From the NCBI GenBank assembly GCA_016490735.1, contig JAEMWC010000613.1, positions 422,501-486,500 of the forward strand: 64,000 nucleotides of DNA, given 5' to 3'. Numbering within the stretch: position 1 is the first letter of the stretch; every line of letters starts with the position of its first letter. The notes beneath the pieces were generated by a model. It ran no database searches. It saw nothing but the letters and a program-made list of their open reading frames with translations, and was not told the origin of the DNA. The stretch comes from Pachyseris speciosa. Lineage: Eukaryota > Cnidaria > Anthozoa > Scleractinia > Pachyseridae. Position numbers and translations under genes: made by a program. This document shows, one piece after another, positions 46,400 through 58,422 of this stretch.

Positions 46400-46572
46400 T
46401 GCTAATGCTTGGGCTCAATCTTTGCTTTGGTAGATTTAAGGGGTAATGCCCGCTACCATGTGGCCTTAGTGCCTTTAGAGTGGCTTCAGCTTACCAAATC
46501 ACATTAATTTGTGAGGTATATCCTTGAACGAACGAAATAAACGGACAATTAAACAAATAACTAAGCAAATAA

Positions 46573-47250
46573 CACTGGAAAACTTGAACCATTTACAGAC
46601 TTCAAAAAAGTTTGTCAAATCTCTGTAAAATGTATACATTTCCTTTGTAAATTGCAATGTCTGTAAACGTGCACACTTACAGAGATTTTATGAACCCTAT
46701 AAAATGTCTGTAGATTCGACCGAATTTTAGGCGTCCAGACCCCATTAAATGTCTGTGAAATCTCAATGTTTTCTGTGTAAATTGTAGGCAAAATTTACAG
46801 AGATTTCATAAACTTTGTAAAAATCCTTGTAAAATCTCATCGTATTCTCTGTAAAAAAACTCTAGGAAAAAAACTCTGTAAAATAAAGAACATAAAATGT
46901 CCATAAAATCTTCGTAAAAATCGAACCAAAATAAGTGCATGAAATGTACATAAAATGTACACAAATAAAAAGCAGACAATGTTAATAAAAAGTGGGTGTA
47001 ATGTTTGTAAAATATACAAGGAGTACCACATGAAATCTCAGCAAAATCTTCATATTTTCTCTGTAAAAGACAGTGGGAAACAAATCAGGATGAAACGCCA
47101 GAACACAAAATCCCAACAAAATGTCTATAAAAAGTGAACAAAAGCTGGACCACAAAGTGTCTGTCGATAAATAAAGTGCACACAATATCTTCAAAAGATA
47201 TGTATTTTATTGCAAAATGTTGACGTTTTCTTTGCAAAAACGAGCTGGTA
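46573..47250. repeat. Subterminal repeat array, left end
   Basis: About 680 bp in which tctgtaaaat, acagagattt and aaatgtctgt variants recur irregularly on both strands. This is the arrangement expected for transposase binding sites. Confidence 0.65.
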
Positions 47251-47491
47251 CTAAAGCGACCTGAAAACGCTAAAAACGTCAGTGGCCGTGAATTTTTCAG
47301 GGCCGAGCTTGCCAGTTCATCGCCACTGAACATTTAACGGCATGAAAAAGGTATCCTTTCTATTGCAATTGCCGCAGAATTTGTATAATTTACGTCCCTT
47401 AGCTTTATCGTTTCTTATAAACACCGGAAAGTTATATTTTCATTCCAAACGGCTGCTGGTATAACTCACAATTGGAGTTACTAATGTTTTA

Positions 47492-48770
47492 TGTTACACT
47501 GAACTGTACGAGTCGTGCCACCCGCTAGTTCAGAGGGGTTAAACTAGACAGCGAGAAAGACAGATTACATGCATGCTACACTGGACAACATAAGGCTTTC
47601 CACCCGCTAGTAGAGAGGAATTAAACTATATATATAGAGAAAGAGAGATTACATGTATGTTACACTGAACTGTATGAGGCGTGCCACCCGCCAGTTCAGA
47701 GGGGTTAAACTAGAGAGAGAGAAAGAGAGATTACAGGTATGTTACACTGAACTGTATGAGGCGTGCCACCCGCCAGTTCAGAGGAATTAAACTAGAGAGA
47801 GAGAAAGAGAGATTACATGAATGTTACACTGAACTGTATGAGGCGTGCCACCCGCCAGTTCAGAGGGGTTAAACTAGATAGACAGAAAGAGAAATTTCAT
47901 GTATGTTACACTGAACTGTATGAGGCGCGCCACCCGCCAGTTCAGAGGGGTTAAACTAGAGAGAGAGAAAGAGAGATTACAGGTATGTTACACTGAACTG
48001 TATGAGGCGTGCCACCCGCCAGTTCAGAGGGGTTAAACTAGAGAGAGAGAAAGAGAAATTACATGAATGTTACACTGAACTGTATGAGGCGTGCCACCCG
48101 CCAGTTCAGAGGGGTTAAACTAGAGGGAGAGAAAAAGACATTGCATGTATGTTACACTGAACTGTATGAGGCGTGCCACCCGCCAGTTCAGAGGGGTTAA
48201 ACTAGATAGACAGAAAGAGAAATTTCATGTATGTTACACTGAACTGTATGAGGCGCGCCACCCGCCAGTTCAGAGGGGTTAAACTAGAGAGAGAGAAAGA
48301 GAGATTACATGAATGTTACACTGAACTGTATGAGGCGTGCCACCCGCCAGTTCAGAGGGGTTAAACTAGAGGGAGAGAAAAAGACATTGCATGTATGTTA
48401 CACTGAACTGTATGAGGCGTGCCACCCGCCAGTTCAGAGGGGTTAAACTAGATAGACAGAAAGAGAAATTTCATGTATGTTACACTGAACTGTATGAGGC
48501 GCGCCACCCGCCAGTTCAGAGGGGTTAAACTAGAGAGAGAAAGAGAGATTACAGGTATGTTACACTGAACTGTATGAGGCGTGCCACCTGCCAGTTCAGA
48601 GGGGTTAAATTAGAGAGAGAGAAAGAGAGATAACATGAATGTTACACTGAACTGTATGAGGCCTGCCAACTGCCAGTTCAGAGGGGTTAAACTAGATAGA
48701 CAGAAAGAGAGATAACAAGTATGTTACATTGAACTGTATGAGGTGTGTTAAGAGGGAATAACCAGATAGA
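47492..48770. repeat. 82-bp minisatellite, ~16 copies, with higher-order structure
   Basis: Units begin gttacactgaactgtatgag, run through cgccagttcagaggggtt and aaactag, and end in a purine-rich stretch of gagagaaagag type. The inner gaactg / cagttc pair can form a hairpin in each unit. Three unit subtypes (gatagacag, gagagag and gggagag versions of the purine part) follow each other in a repeating order between about 47870 and 48530, giving a higher-order period near 246 bp. Confidence 0.9.
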
Positions 48771-48939
48771 AAGAGCAACCTTTCTTTATGTTAAACTGAA
48801 CTCTATGAAGTGTCACTCAGAGGCACACTGTACATGTACATAAAATAGAAGTCACCAGAGCCCTCTCAGACACAATTAACCAAGTGCTATTCAACTGAAG
48901 GTTTCAACAAGCTAATGTCTTCTTTATGATATACATGTA

Positions 48940-50527
48940 CAGTACTGGTTAAAAGTAAGTTGACAGTCTCTTTCAAGTCTCGATTTTTGACTCGATCCTC
49001 GATTCCTGCGAGTTTTGAGCATCAAGGCTCAGCCATCGAGAATCGAGTCGAGGATCGCGTCCCACAAGATCAGAGATAATGAGCTTGTCGCTTGGCTGAT
49101 CACTCGATAGACCTCTCGAGCAAATTGGGGATGACATCTTGAAAAGCAACTTCAGCTACTCGAAGGAATGCAAACGATGCAAGAGTACTCGTTCAGTAAA
49201 CGATATGTTTCTAAATGTGATTCAACCTCTTTGACAGATGGGCAGATTCGCAGAAATCAACGCTTGAGAAAGAACAGAACGGCCAAGGACTGACCACACC
49301 ACTACAATATCTCCCAATAAGTAACATGTTCGACGAATAAAACTTGGCCGACTGAGCGTTGCATGTTTTTGTCACAGACACGCATAATTTTAAGATGAAA
49401 TTCGATACGCGTACGTGTCAATACATGTGTTCACTAATGGTGCTCGTTCGTAACTTTATTTTGTTGTAACAGGATTTTCTTCGACCGTTCTTAGGAATAA
49501 ATTTTACAATGTAACTCCTCCAAACTTGAAACACAAATGTGTGTAATTCGTCATGGTATGCACATTTTCTGTTCTCACGCGTGGTGTCTGTCAAGTCTAT
49601 TTTTATTCAATGTTTACTTTGCGCTATTTCTGGCCAAAGAGTGGAGATCATCTCGGCGACGTTTCTATCCAAATTATACATGTATTTAACTTCGGATGTT
49701 TCCTCGGAGTTTTACTAGTGTTCCATCGAACGCTTATCAATTTATTTATTTCAAAGGTGATGAGCGATTTTCGAAGTTGGCGTCGTACATATGATAAGCT
49801 ACCATGTCTTGTTTGCATCCTCGTGGTCGATGAGCGCGGGTTTGTTGAAACTTGTTTGATCAATCATGCCAGCCTTGAATTCCTTACGCTTGCCAAGCGG
49901 CTACTGACTAGCGACTACACTATTCGCCTACTTGTGCACTGTGCATTTTCGTTGACAAATAGCCGGCTTTCTCGAAATTTTGATCGCTTTGGATGACAGT
50001 GCCTGCTATGAACCGCAGCAATCTTGATTCTTTGCGCTTATGAACGAGCAGCCATATAAACGGTTCAAAATTTAGCATCGGAATTTTTATGTAGAAAAGC
50101 ACGATGCTGTGACCTTAAAAGAAACTAAATGTCTTTTGAATTGTTTTTTGTTTTGTTTCTTTTATGCAGTATGCAATATTTCCTCGAGAAGTACACTGCG
50201 TCCTCAAAACCTAAATGACTTTTGACAGTACATGTATTTGTCACTGTGCTGTCCTTTAGCTTGAATTTGTTATGTTCGAACGGAAAGTGTTGTAGTGTCT
50301 ACATAAGTGTCCATACAGAACAACTGCGTTCTTTCCTCAAGAACTCGGAAGGTCGAATCTCGTACTAGCACTCGATGAATAACAATAGAGTGCTTCCTGT
50401 GAGAATCGAGTAACGAGAATCGAGTTGAGTTTCGAGTGAATCGAGTCTCGATTCTCGACTCGATCCTCGATACTTGATTCTCATGAGGATCGAGCCGAGA
50501 CTGTCAACTTACTTTTAACCGGTACTG
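48940..50527. mobile_element. TA-flanked 1.59-kb non-autonomous DNA transposon
   Basis: The ends CAGTACTGGTTAAAAGTAAG and CTTACTTTTAACCGGTACTG are inverted, continuing inward with ttgacagtctc / gagactgtcaa. TA flanks both ends (48938-48939 and 50528-50529), as in Tc1/mariner-type insertions. Subterminal parts are full of cgagaatcgag / ctcgattctcg palindromes. An ATG-started 147-codon frame at 49553-49996 has no transposase motifs. Confidence 0.75.
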
Positions 50528-50529
50528 TA

Positions 50530-52020
50530 CATGTAATGTTATGATGTTTAATTTTTCATCCTTAAGGAAATGAAAAACCTTGGTTCAAAGAAAACAAAAT
50601 GTTTTAGGATGTCAACAGGCTGCAGTTGACTAAAAGATGATCACAGACTTGCCACTCATCAGGATAAAATTATACTGATGGCTTTTCCCAAACCATAAAT
50701 AGATGACCACCCAAGACAAATTCCTTTGGCAATGAAGTTGGTGTCCTTGATACTCTGATGTGCTATTTTTCTTTCTGTAAAAGAAAAAAGACTAAATGAA
50801 CTAAACTGGTTGAAGGAACAAAGAAAATGCTAGCATTTGATTTGTATGATACAACACATAATATAATTATGTATCTACGCATATACATGTAGATATACAT
50901 GTACATGTATTCCTTAATGTTGAAAACATCACTTATGTGCATTAGCCTCCTTTGCAGCTGTTGTTTGGGTCTGTCCTTAATCCCTCCCCACTAATGTCTG
51001 GTGAACTAAGCTGGAAATTCCATTCCCATTGTGTCTAAGTATTCAATCTGGAGGGAGAAGAGAACTGACAAAAATGGCTGCAAAGGAGGCCACAGGAACT
51101 TACATGTATCCACCAAAATTTAACAGCCATGATGTGATTAGTCAGTTCCTGGGAAGGGAATGTCCGGCTCCGTTCAGCAGATGTTGGTGGGGTGGGAGAA
51201 TACGACCAACATGTAAGTAACAGCTGCATAGTAGGCTATTACAGTGTACTGTATGTGCATCAATTGGTCAACACTGGATAGACCATCAATAAGGAAAGAT
51301 TCGGTGGGTCAACCTTACACAAAGATTTATTATTTTAAAGACTTGGTTTGCCTGGACTAGGGACTGTTATTGGCTGTGAAAAGCTTCCGTAACTTACATG
51401 CGGTGTAATATTATACATCATGCCTTCAAGGAAAAGCATGGACAATAAGACTTCACTGTGGAGGCTATTTCATGCTTAGTATAGGCTTAACTTATTACAG
51501 TTTGCATAAAGGCAAAAAAAATTGAGTAGAGTTAATGTGGTGGCAATGAAAAGTACAGGTACCTTACTCTGTTACAGTAGCATGTATAAGGTATGAAAAG
51601 GAAATTACTATTAGGGGGTAAACTTCAAAGGACTCTATGTAGCACATAATTATGTATGATACCAGATTGGCTAGAAGAAAAAATTGCTTGTACTGCAGGT
51701 CACATTAATTTTTATTTATAGGAGAGATGAATGTTTTTTTTTGGAGCAGGCAATTTGAACAGTTCCAATTTATTTTTTTTTTCATATTTCTGACACATTG
51801 TTACAAGACAAATATGTATTAAAATACAAAAGATAAATAAATAACAAAAGAATGAGAAACATAATGGTGAGGATGTCCATAGAGAAACCATTGGGGCTTA
51901 TACGAGCTACGGGCTCCTAAAAAATTACAACTTGGAAATCATGATTTTTAGGCATACACATGTACATGTAGCTTATTTAATTTATAATCAATTCATTTAG
52001 CTTACCAAAGTGAGTGAAAT
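50530..52020. other. Unassigned stretch rich in TACATGTA
   Basis: Repeated acatgta/tacatgt text and AT-rich DNA. The only coding candidate is the exon at 51074-51212. Confidence 0.45.
51074..51212 (+). CDS. Candidate first coding exon of an unrecognised gene
   Basis: An ATG in strong context (A at -3, G at +4) opens a frame MAAKEATGTYMYPPKFNSH, continuing to a tryptophan/arginine-rich end (CWWGGRIRPT). It then meets a perfect donor, AT followed by GTAAGT (51213 onward). The base composition is higher in GC than its surroundings. No later exons were found. It lies inside the possible 11-kb transposon and could belong to that element. Confidence 0.35.
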
Positions 52021-52029
52021 AAGAAATAC

Positions 52030-52510
52030 AACATGATACATGTAGTAATGCATGAAACCCCAAACAGAAACTCAAAAAAAAAAAATCTGAGTTCCAGATG
52101 GGATTCGGACCCACGACCCTCCACGATCTAGATGGATAACCACTGAGCTACTGGACACTCTATGGTGTGCAAGGGTAAAATGTGGGCTTTGACTGGAACT
52201 GCATCACGCGGTCACACAGCCAAATAATGACTGGCACCCACATAACTGCATTGCGCAGTCACATTGATGCATGTCAAAGATGCATAATTTTTATTGAGGC
52301 ATATCAAAGATGGCTGCATGACCGCGTGATGCAGTTCCAGTCAAAACCCACATTTCACCCTTGCTTACCATAGAGTGTCCAGTAGCTTAGTGGTTAGAGC
52401 GTCCGTTTAGATCACGGAGGGTCGTGGGTTCCAATCCCATCTGGAACTTGGATTTTTTTCGAGTTTCTGTTTGGGGTTTCATGCATTACTATCATGTTAC
52501 ATTTAGGTTA
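52030..52510. mobile_element. Palindromic SINE pair with foldback arms
   Basis: A family-2 SINE lies on the minus strand (about 52030-52157, reading gagttccagatgggattcgg then cactgagctactgg on the plus strand). It is followed by an arm (52155-52265), a loop, the inverted arm (52310-52375) and a plus-strand SINE (52374-52510; A box tagcttagtggttagagc, B box gggttccaatccc). The arms are the same sequence as in the foldback at 14833-15213. The SINE and arm therefore travel as a unit. Confidence 0.75.
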
Positions 52511-55500
52511 CATGTAAAAAGCAAGCACACAAACAAACACACACCGGCAGCAAAACATAAAACAACACATTCAAAATACATGTAGGAGTAGTCAATAGAG
52601 GAGAAATATTCTTAACTCAGATTTCACCAGAGAAATACATGTACTGTCAGCATTCTGAATTTCTGAATGAAAGGAATTAAACAGTTTAGGTCTGGAAACT
52701 TATTGCAAACTGTCTGATATTAGTTCTACACAGTACAGTTGCAATGTCTAGTATTGTAACAATGAATATGACTTGTCAGCAAACACAGTTCTCTGAATGC
52801 ATCAGGAGGGAAGCCTTTCTTGAAAAGAAACAAACTTTCCAATTTGAAATCGGTAAATATTAGATAGTTCACCTAACTGGTGATCATAGGGTATGGACAA
52901 ATACACAAATATACATGTATTTTACAGCATTATTCATTCTTTTAAAGTGGGAGTACAGTAATTTAAGACATACAGTGTAGTGTAAAGCCCTGGCCAAACT
53001 ACATGTACATGTATCCAAACTATAGTGGCAAAACAAGCTACTGGTACAACTTGATGCTAAAATGTAATTTAAAAGATACACTGTGGCACTAAAGTGGAAA
53101 CCAAAAGCACTTAGCGTTAATGTTTATGGTACCAGACCTGTTCAGTTTTCGGTGTGAAGTGAGAAAAAATCATGGAATGGTTACAAGTACAAGCTGAAAA
53201 GGGTATGTTCCATACCATTTTACAGTTATCATTGCAAGATACACCCGTTTTTAGGGAGATGATTAGAATCAACAAGCCCAGATCAGTTCTCAGAAATTTT
53301 AAACGCTATTGAACCGGACATCTGCAAAGAGAGCACAAAAATAGCAACTATTGATTGGCTAGCAGGGTGAATGTGACTTGCATCAGCATAAAGCTTTGTT
53401 GGAAGAGCGGCAAAACACTGCAACATTTTTTTCATTGAGTAGAATTGTTGGGCGTAATGTTTGATCAAAAGCAAACTCTATCCAACACTTGATCTAGCAA
53501 AAATTGTTTGACAAACATCATCCAACATGGGCGGCCAAACGGTCGAACAATCTTGCAATGTTAAATCCAACTTTGCTCAATAGTTTGACCAGGACACAGC
53601 CTGTAAAAGAAGTCACAAGCCCATCATGCTGATGTGATCTTTTTTATGTTACACTGGATCAAGGTTGCATGAGGTGGAACAAAAATTCCGAAGACAACAA
53701 AAGGTTCAATAATGGTCACATTCCTTCATCATGCTACGTTACAGAAAGTTCTTACCTTAAAAGGTTTTACTTTTCTTTGCAACTTGAGCACACACTGTAA
53801 AGTAGTCTGCCATATACTGTACTGCACATGTAACTACACTGTACATGTATTCAGCCTGAAGATTAAAAAAACCGGATGTCAAGACCAAGTATACACTGTA
53901 CTGTACAGTTCAGAAACCAGAATGAAAATATGAGCTTAAATATTGCAAAATATGTGCATGTTAACACAATACAAAATGCTACATTGGCCAGGCTGAAAGA
54001 TTCAAAGATTCAAATCTTGAGTGCCAGAGGATGATTACTGTCATGATCTACCAAACAATACTGTTACATGTAGATGGTCTTAGTGTAGGTCTCTGGAAAA
54101 TATGATCTAGTTTTTAAGTGTTACAAGCCATGATGGCAGGCCAGAAGACTGTCTTATAATTATTTTGTATGCTCAAGCATGTCAACACGGTGTCTTAACC
54201 TTCTCATGACCAATCATTGCAGTTTGCAGGGATGATGCAAACATTAACGGAGATTTTTTTTAAAGGATTGGTGTTAATGCTACAATTTGGCACATGCATA
54301 TATGGTTGGGCTTAGGAGTTTTACGCTTGTTCCATGAACATGAAGCCATCTTGAATGTTATTCTTTATTACACACAACAACTAGACAATCATACAGTCTG
54401 TAGGTATGAAAAACACCCCAGCAGTAACAAAATTTCAGAAATCCATGAGAATACACTGTAATTACAGTATGGTCTTCATGCACATTCTCACTACAAGCCA
54501 TAAACTAAAGCTTGTTGAATGACTAATTATTGTAAAAGTTAAAAAAAGGCAAAAAGAAGTGAACATACCACCTTATGATGCAAAAAAATAACTTTAAAAA
54601 TTTTAGATAGTTCCACTTGCCTTTGATCTGCTCTCATACAGTGATGGTCTCACTGACAGTTGTAATACTTGGGTGAGCTATCACTACAGTCTGTAAAAGG
54701 AGGCAAATGCCATATAACACTCAGTAGCTGTTTACCACAACTATAATTGCAAAACAAAAGTAAGGCTCAAAGCATTTCAAATACAATCAAGCAGGACAGA
54801 GATTTATGTTTTAACACCCCAAATACTTGCCTGAACACAAGCACTGTACTACAGTGTATGGAAAAAAAAAACAGGCTTTGAAGGTCATTAATTTTTGTAC
54901 ATGATACACAGTAAATAAAGCAAGCCAACTACAGTGTAATTTAATTGACATATTACTGTATACTGTGATTGGGATAAAAATATATACAACTATAAATTAG
55001 CTTTGTCTCTATTTCTTTTCTCATTGTAAAAAAAGTCAGGTCACTGATATGAAATCAGGCAGACTATATTGGACGGCAGCTGTGGCCAGAATTAATTTTG
55101 TACCACACGATTTTTTTTTGTCGAGTTAGCGTTAACAGAATTAATAGTTGCATTACCACAACAGTAGGCACTTCAATGAAGATGTGAAAACTCAAACTAA
55201 AAGACCCATCTTCAGCCTTGATGCATTACAGGGCTGTACACGCCATGACCAATAATTCATGAATTTCGTGTGACATGACATTCCTTAGACCTTTGAAGCC
55301 CTTGCTTTATCCCACTATTAATGGCCGTAAAAATGTTTTCTGTTTATTCTTCTTCATTTTTCTTTTATTACTTTGGGAAAGTTTTGTATATCTATTTGTA
55401 AATTTTGGCCCATTTTAAGTCAGAAGATTCAAGTGTGGCAACAGATGGTAATGGCCAATTCATATAGCATTGTTTTTTATCAAATTTAAAGTACTTACAC

Positions 55501-57285
55501 GACATGTACTGTAACAAGAAAATGAGGTTTCATGTTGGGTGCTTTTTACCTTGAAGTTTCTACCAATTCACTGAGGGCCAACTTACTGCAATTTGGAAAC
55601 TGATTTGATGATGAGTAAATTGTGTATATGTCTGGATAACTGTTTTCCTCATGTTTGATGTTTTCACTTCAAGGTCAGTTTGCATAATGGACTATGTGGC
55701 TTGGCTCCACTCTTCAATGTAAATTCAATCTGACTTGTCATTGTGTCTCTTTATGAACTGCAATATTCATGCCCCATTGGGCATTCTACAATTGTCTAAA
55801 CTGAGTGATAATTTATTTCTTGATGAGATCATTATTCTCTGTGATGAAGTCTACACTGCTGTGTTGCTTTGTTTTGCTCCTACAGCTGTATGCTTTAGTG
55901 TAGAGCTAATTTAATGTTTCCTTCCTTTAACAACAGCACAATTTCAAAAAAAAAAAAACAGATGCCAACATTGGATCAAGGGAGAAAAATAGGCCTTTAA
56001 ATTGGAAAGCTAATTTCAAAAGATGTCCACACAGTTCCATACATAATTAAATACAATCATTGCATTACTGTTGTGCTAACCCTGCTCCTGAAACAGAGTT
56101 TGGGTCTTACATTTGTAAGTGTATACATAATTAGTGGATGGGACTTTGTGGAGTCTTGTCATCTAATTTAGAGACACTTGGAAATCAAAATTTATAATTG
56201 AGTTTAAGTACAAGTACATTAATTTATGATCACACCAAAAGCTCACTTTGCCACCAACTACAGGTAAATCAACGGATCTAATCAAGTGTAAGCCAGTTGA
56301 GCACCTAGTTTGCCGCAACCTTAGCTACGATTCATTAACTGCACATGCAGTAAGCTTAACCCTTGCTTATATTAAGAACAAACACGGTAATGAATTAGCA
56401 AGATAGCATAATTTTATACAGCTGCACGTACTACTGTACACATGTAGTTATGCAATGCTTTCGAGTGGTACATAATTATATACCATGGAAAATACCACTA
56501 GTCACTTGTACTTTCTTCGTATAGCAAGCTATTTGAGATACATAAACCCAGCCAGTACTATATATTGGAAAATATTACAGTCTAAAATGGCCAATATGCT
56601 TACCTTTGAAATCTACAGCAGACCAAGGCAACCATCACTGAACATGGAGACCAAAAACTTGAACCAACAGCACTCGATTACCATGGAAGAAGCTTGCCAA
56701 CCGGTCGCATATACGTTCTAAAACTATTAAATTCCATTATTCGAAGATCTTGAGGTAAAAAGCCATTCGAAGTGGGGGAAATTCCTCCCAAACTGTCTTC
56801 CACGAGTCGAAGTTTGAGTTGAAACGGGCGCCAAAACTACGAATTGCCTACCGGGAATGAACTCGTTTGCGCATGCCCAAGTGGAGCCCAACTCCCTCGA
56901 GCTCCCTCTCGGTCAGAAGATAATAAAGAACAATAGTACGCAATTTCAAATCATTTACATACCTCTAGTGAAGGCCTAAGCCCAAAAAGTATGGTTTGTC
57001 TTTCAAACGACTCTTTGGCACTTTACTACCTTTTATTTTTAAACACTTTGCCTCTCGGCCAAACGGCCAATGCTTGTGGCGCCCGAAAGGGAAATCAGCC
57101 CAGCCGCCCGGGAAGCACAAACTTGGCAAGGAAATAGTTTTGAGGCCGTCCTTCTTTGCCGCGCGCACTGCTTGCCATTTAAAAACAAACGCTGTTGAAA
57201 TCCAAGACGAAAGCCGCACACTACCCGTTTGGAGTTATAATAACTCCAACAGTAGTAACTCAGTTAACTTAACTCCGCATCATAG
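52511..57285. other. Unassigned stretch, AT-rich with many ACATGTA motifs
   Basis: No exon, RNA or further transposon was supported in about 4.8 kb. CpG-richer DNA at 57010-57230 resembles a promoter or 5' exon region, just inside the right subterminal repeats. Confidence 0.45.
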
Positions 57286-57289
57286 GGGT

Positions 57290-57665
57290 TATGTCCTGCT
57301 TGTGTCAATTTACAGAGATTTTAAAATACTACACTTGTATCGATATACAGAGATTTTAGTGGATAAAATAACCATAGAAAATCTTTGTAAATGTCAAATT
57401 TACAAACATTTTTCAGAGATTTTGTTAAGTCTGTAAATTTTTCAGTTTTCCTTCTTATTTCAGCAGTTAAATTTCATAATCATTTCATAAACATTTTAAA
57501 AAGGAGTACCACAAAAAGTGTATAAAATATCTATAAAAATGATTTTACAGATATTTTGTATCCCATATGTAAAAGTCGGTCAGATTTGAACTCTCATAAA
57601 AAGTCTGTAAATTTAAGATTCACAGACATTTCATTAAGTCTGTAAATGGTCCAGATTTTCCAGTG
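57290..57665. repeat. Subterminal repeat array, right end
   Basis: Recurring tttacagagatttt, tctgtaaatt and cacagacattt, on both strands, ending in the CCAGTG terminus at 57665. Confidence 0.65.
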
Positions 57666-57668
57666 TAA

Positions 57669-58413
57669 ACAATTCCCAGAATTAAGAAATTGTTACTCTT
57701 TCAAATACATCACAGTGTTTGAAAGCTCCTGTGTGGTTTTTAGCCTCGAAACTCTATGCTGAGACCTGCGGCAATGATTTTTGAAGAAAGCCAATGTCGT
57801 CATCTGTGTGATCTTCAAGACAACAGGACCTACTGTGATCGGTGAAAAACCTTAACTTTGCGTAATCGCAACCGGATTACCACGGCAAAGGGATTGTCAT
57901 ATGTAAATAAACGTTCCTTTAATTATCTGGCGATTATTCTCAACCAGTACGACATGGCCAAAGTATACATGAAATATAAGTTGGTAAAGGCGATAAAATC
58001 GCAAAAGAGAAAGAAAATTCACGCCCACAACATGGACTCACGTCTTTCACAAAACCTGGAATTTTATTTTCTCATTAAGTACCTTGGGTTTGGCTTTACT
58101 ACACGAAACCGAGAACGGCTCCTATGTTAACACAATTATATAAAAAACATACTTACTAAAAAACGAAGTATCTATTTCATAAAATAATAATAATAAAAAA
58201 AAAACGACAATCATCGCTCGCTATGATGTTCGAAACGGTCTCCAAGGGACGGACCCCAACAGTAGAATAGATGTTGTGCCGAGGTCACTTTAAATTCAAA
58301 TACTTACATAGCCAGAAGTCCAACACAGTCAGCGGATTGAATGGCGGGCAAGTATATTTTGATAATTCAACATGGCGGTCGGACAAATAAAGGCTGTTAT
58401 CGTTGTTTAAATG
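57669..58413. other. Unassigned segment
   Basis: No supportable feature. An A-rich run lies at 58185-58204. Confidence 0.45.
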
Positions 58414-58422
58414 CTTTTAGCT

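Larger units (their letters stand above)
45895..46526. mobile_element. Head-to-head retrozyme-like element with two hammerheads, 14-bp target duplication
   Basis: The insert is flanked by exact 14-bp repeats aacgaacgaaataa (45881-45894 and 46527-46540). It consists of two inverted halves. In the left half, text beginning gcagtgaaaacgtaaagc at 45895 recurs at about 46151, a 256-bp period. In the right half, the segment tgcctttagagtggcttcagc at 46216 recurs at about 46470, a 254-bp period. Each half is therefore a little more than one monomer of a ~255-bp sequence, and the halves are reverse complements. Each monomer has one perfect hammerhead core and no protein. Retrozymes are small non-autonomous retroelements of this kind, moved by other machinery such as Penelope-like elements. 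Confidence 0.8.
46573..57665. mobile_element. Possible 11.1-kb CACTG-ended DNA transposon
   Basis: The left end CACTGGAAAACTTG, followed by accatttacagactt, is matched in inverse at 57665 (aagtctgtaaatggt, then CCAGATTTTCCAGTG), about 26 of 30 bases. TAA flanks both ends (46570-46572 and 57666-57668). This suits the 3-bp target duplications of CACTA/EnSpm-type elements. Both ends carry dense subterminal repeats of TTTACAGA and CTGTAAA. No transposase was recognised inside. The interior holds a minisatellite, a second TA-flanked element and a SINE pair. The alternative is two separate end fragments of one family, because an internal marker (ggagtaccaca) sits in the same orientation at both ends. 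Confidence 0.45.

Noticed and set aside
47492..48770. CRISPR-like or coding tandem array
   Set aside because: Units are directly adjacent without spacers, and frames are not maintained; it is a minisatellite in a eukaryotic genome.
49553..49996. 147-codon gene inside the TA-flanked element
   Set aside because: Starts with ATG but has no DDE/D or helix-turn-helix features and no recognisable similarity; likely chance.
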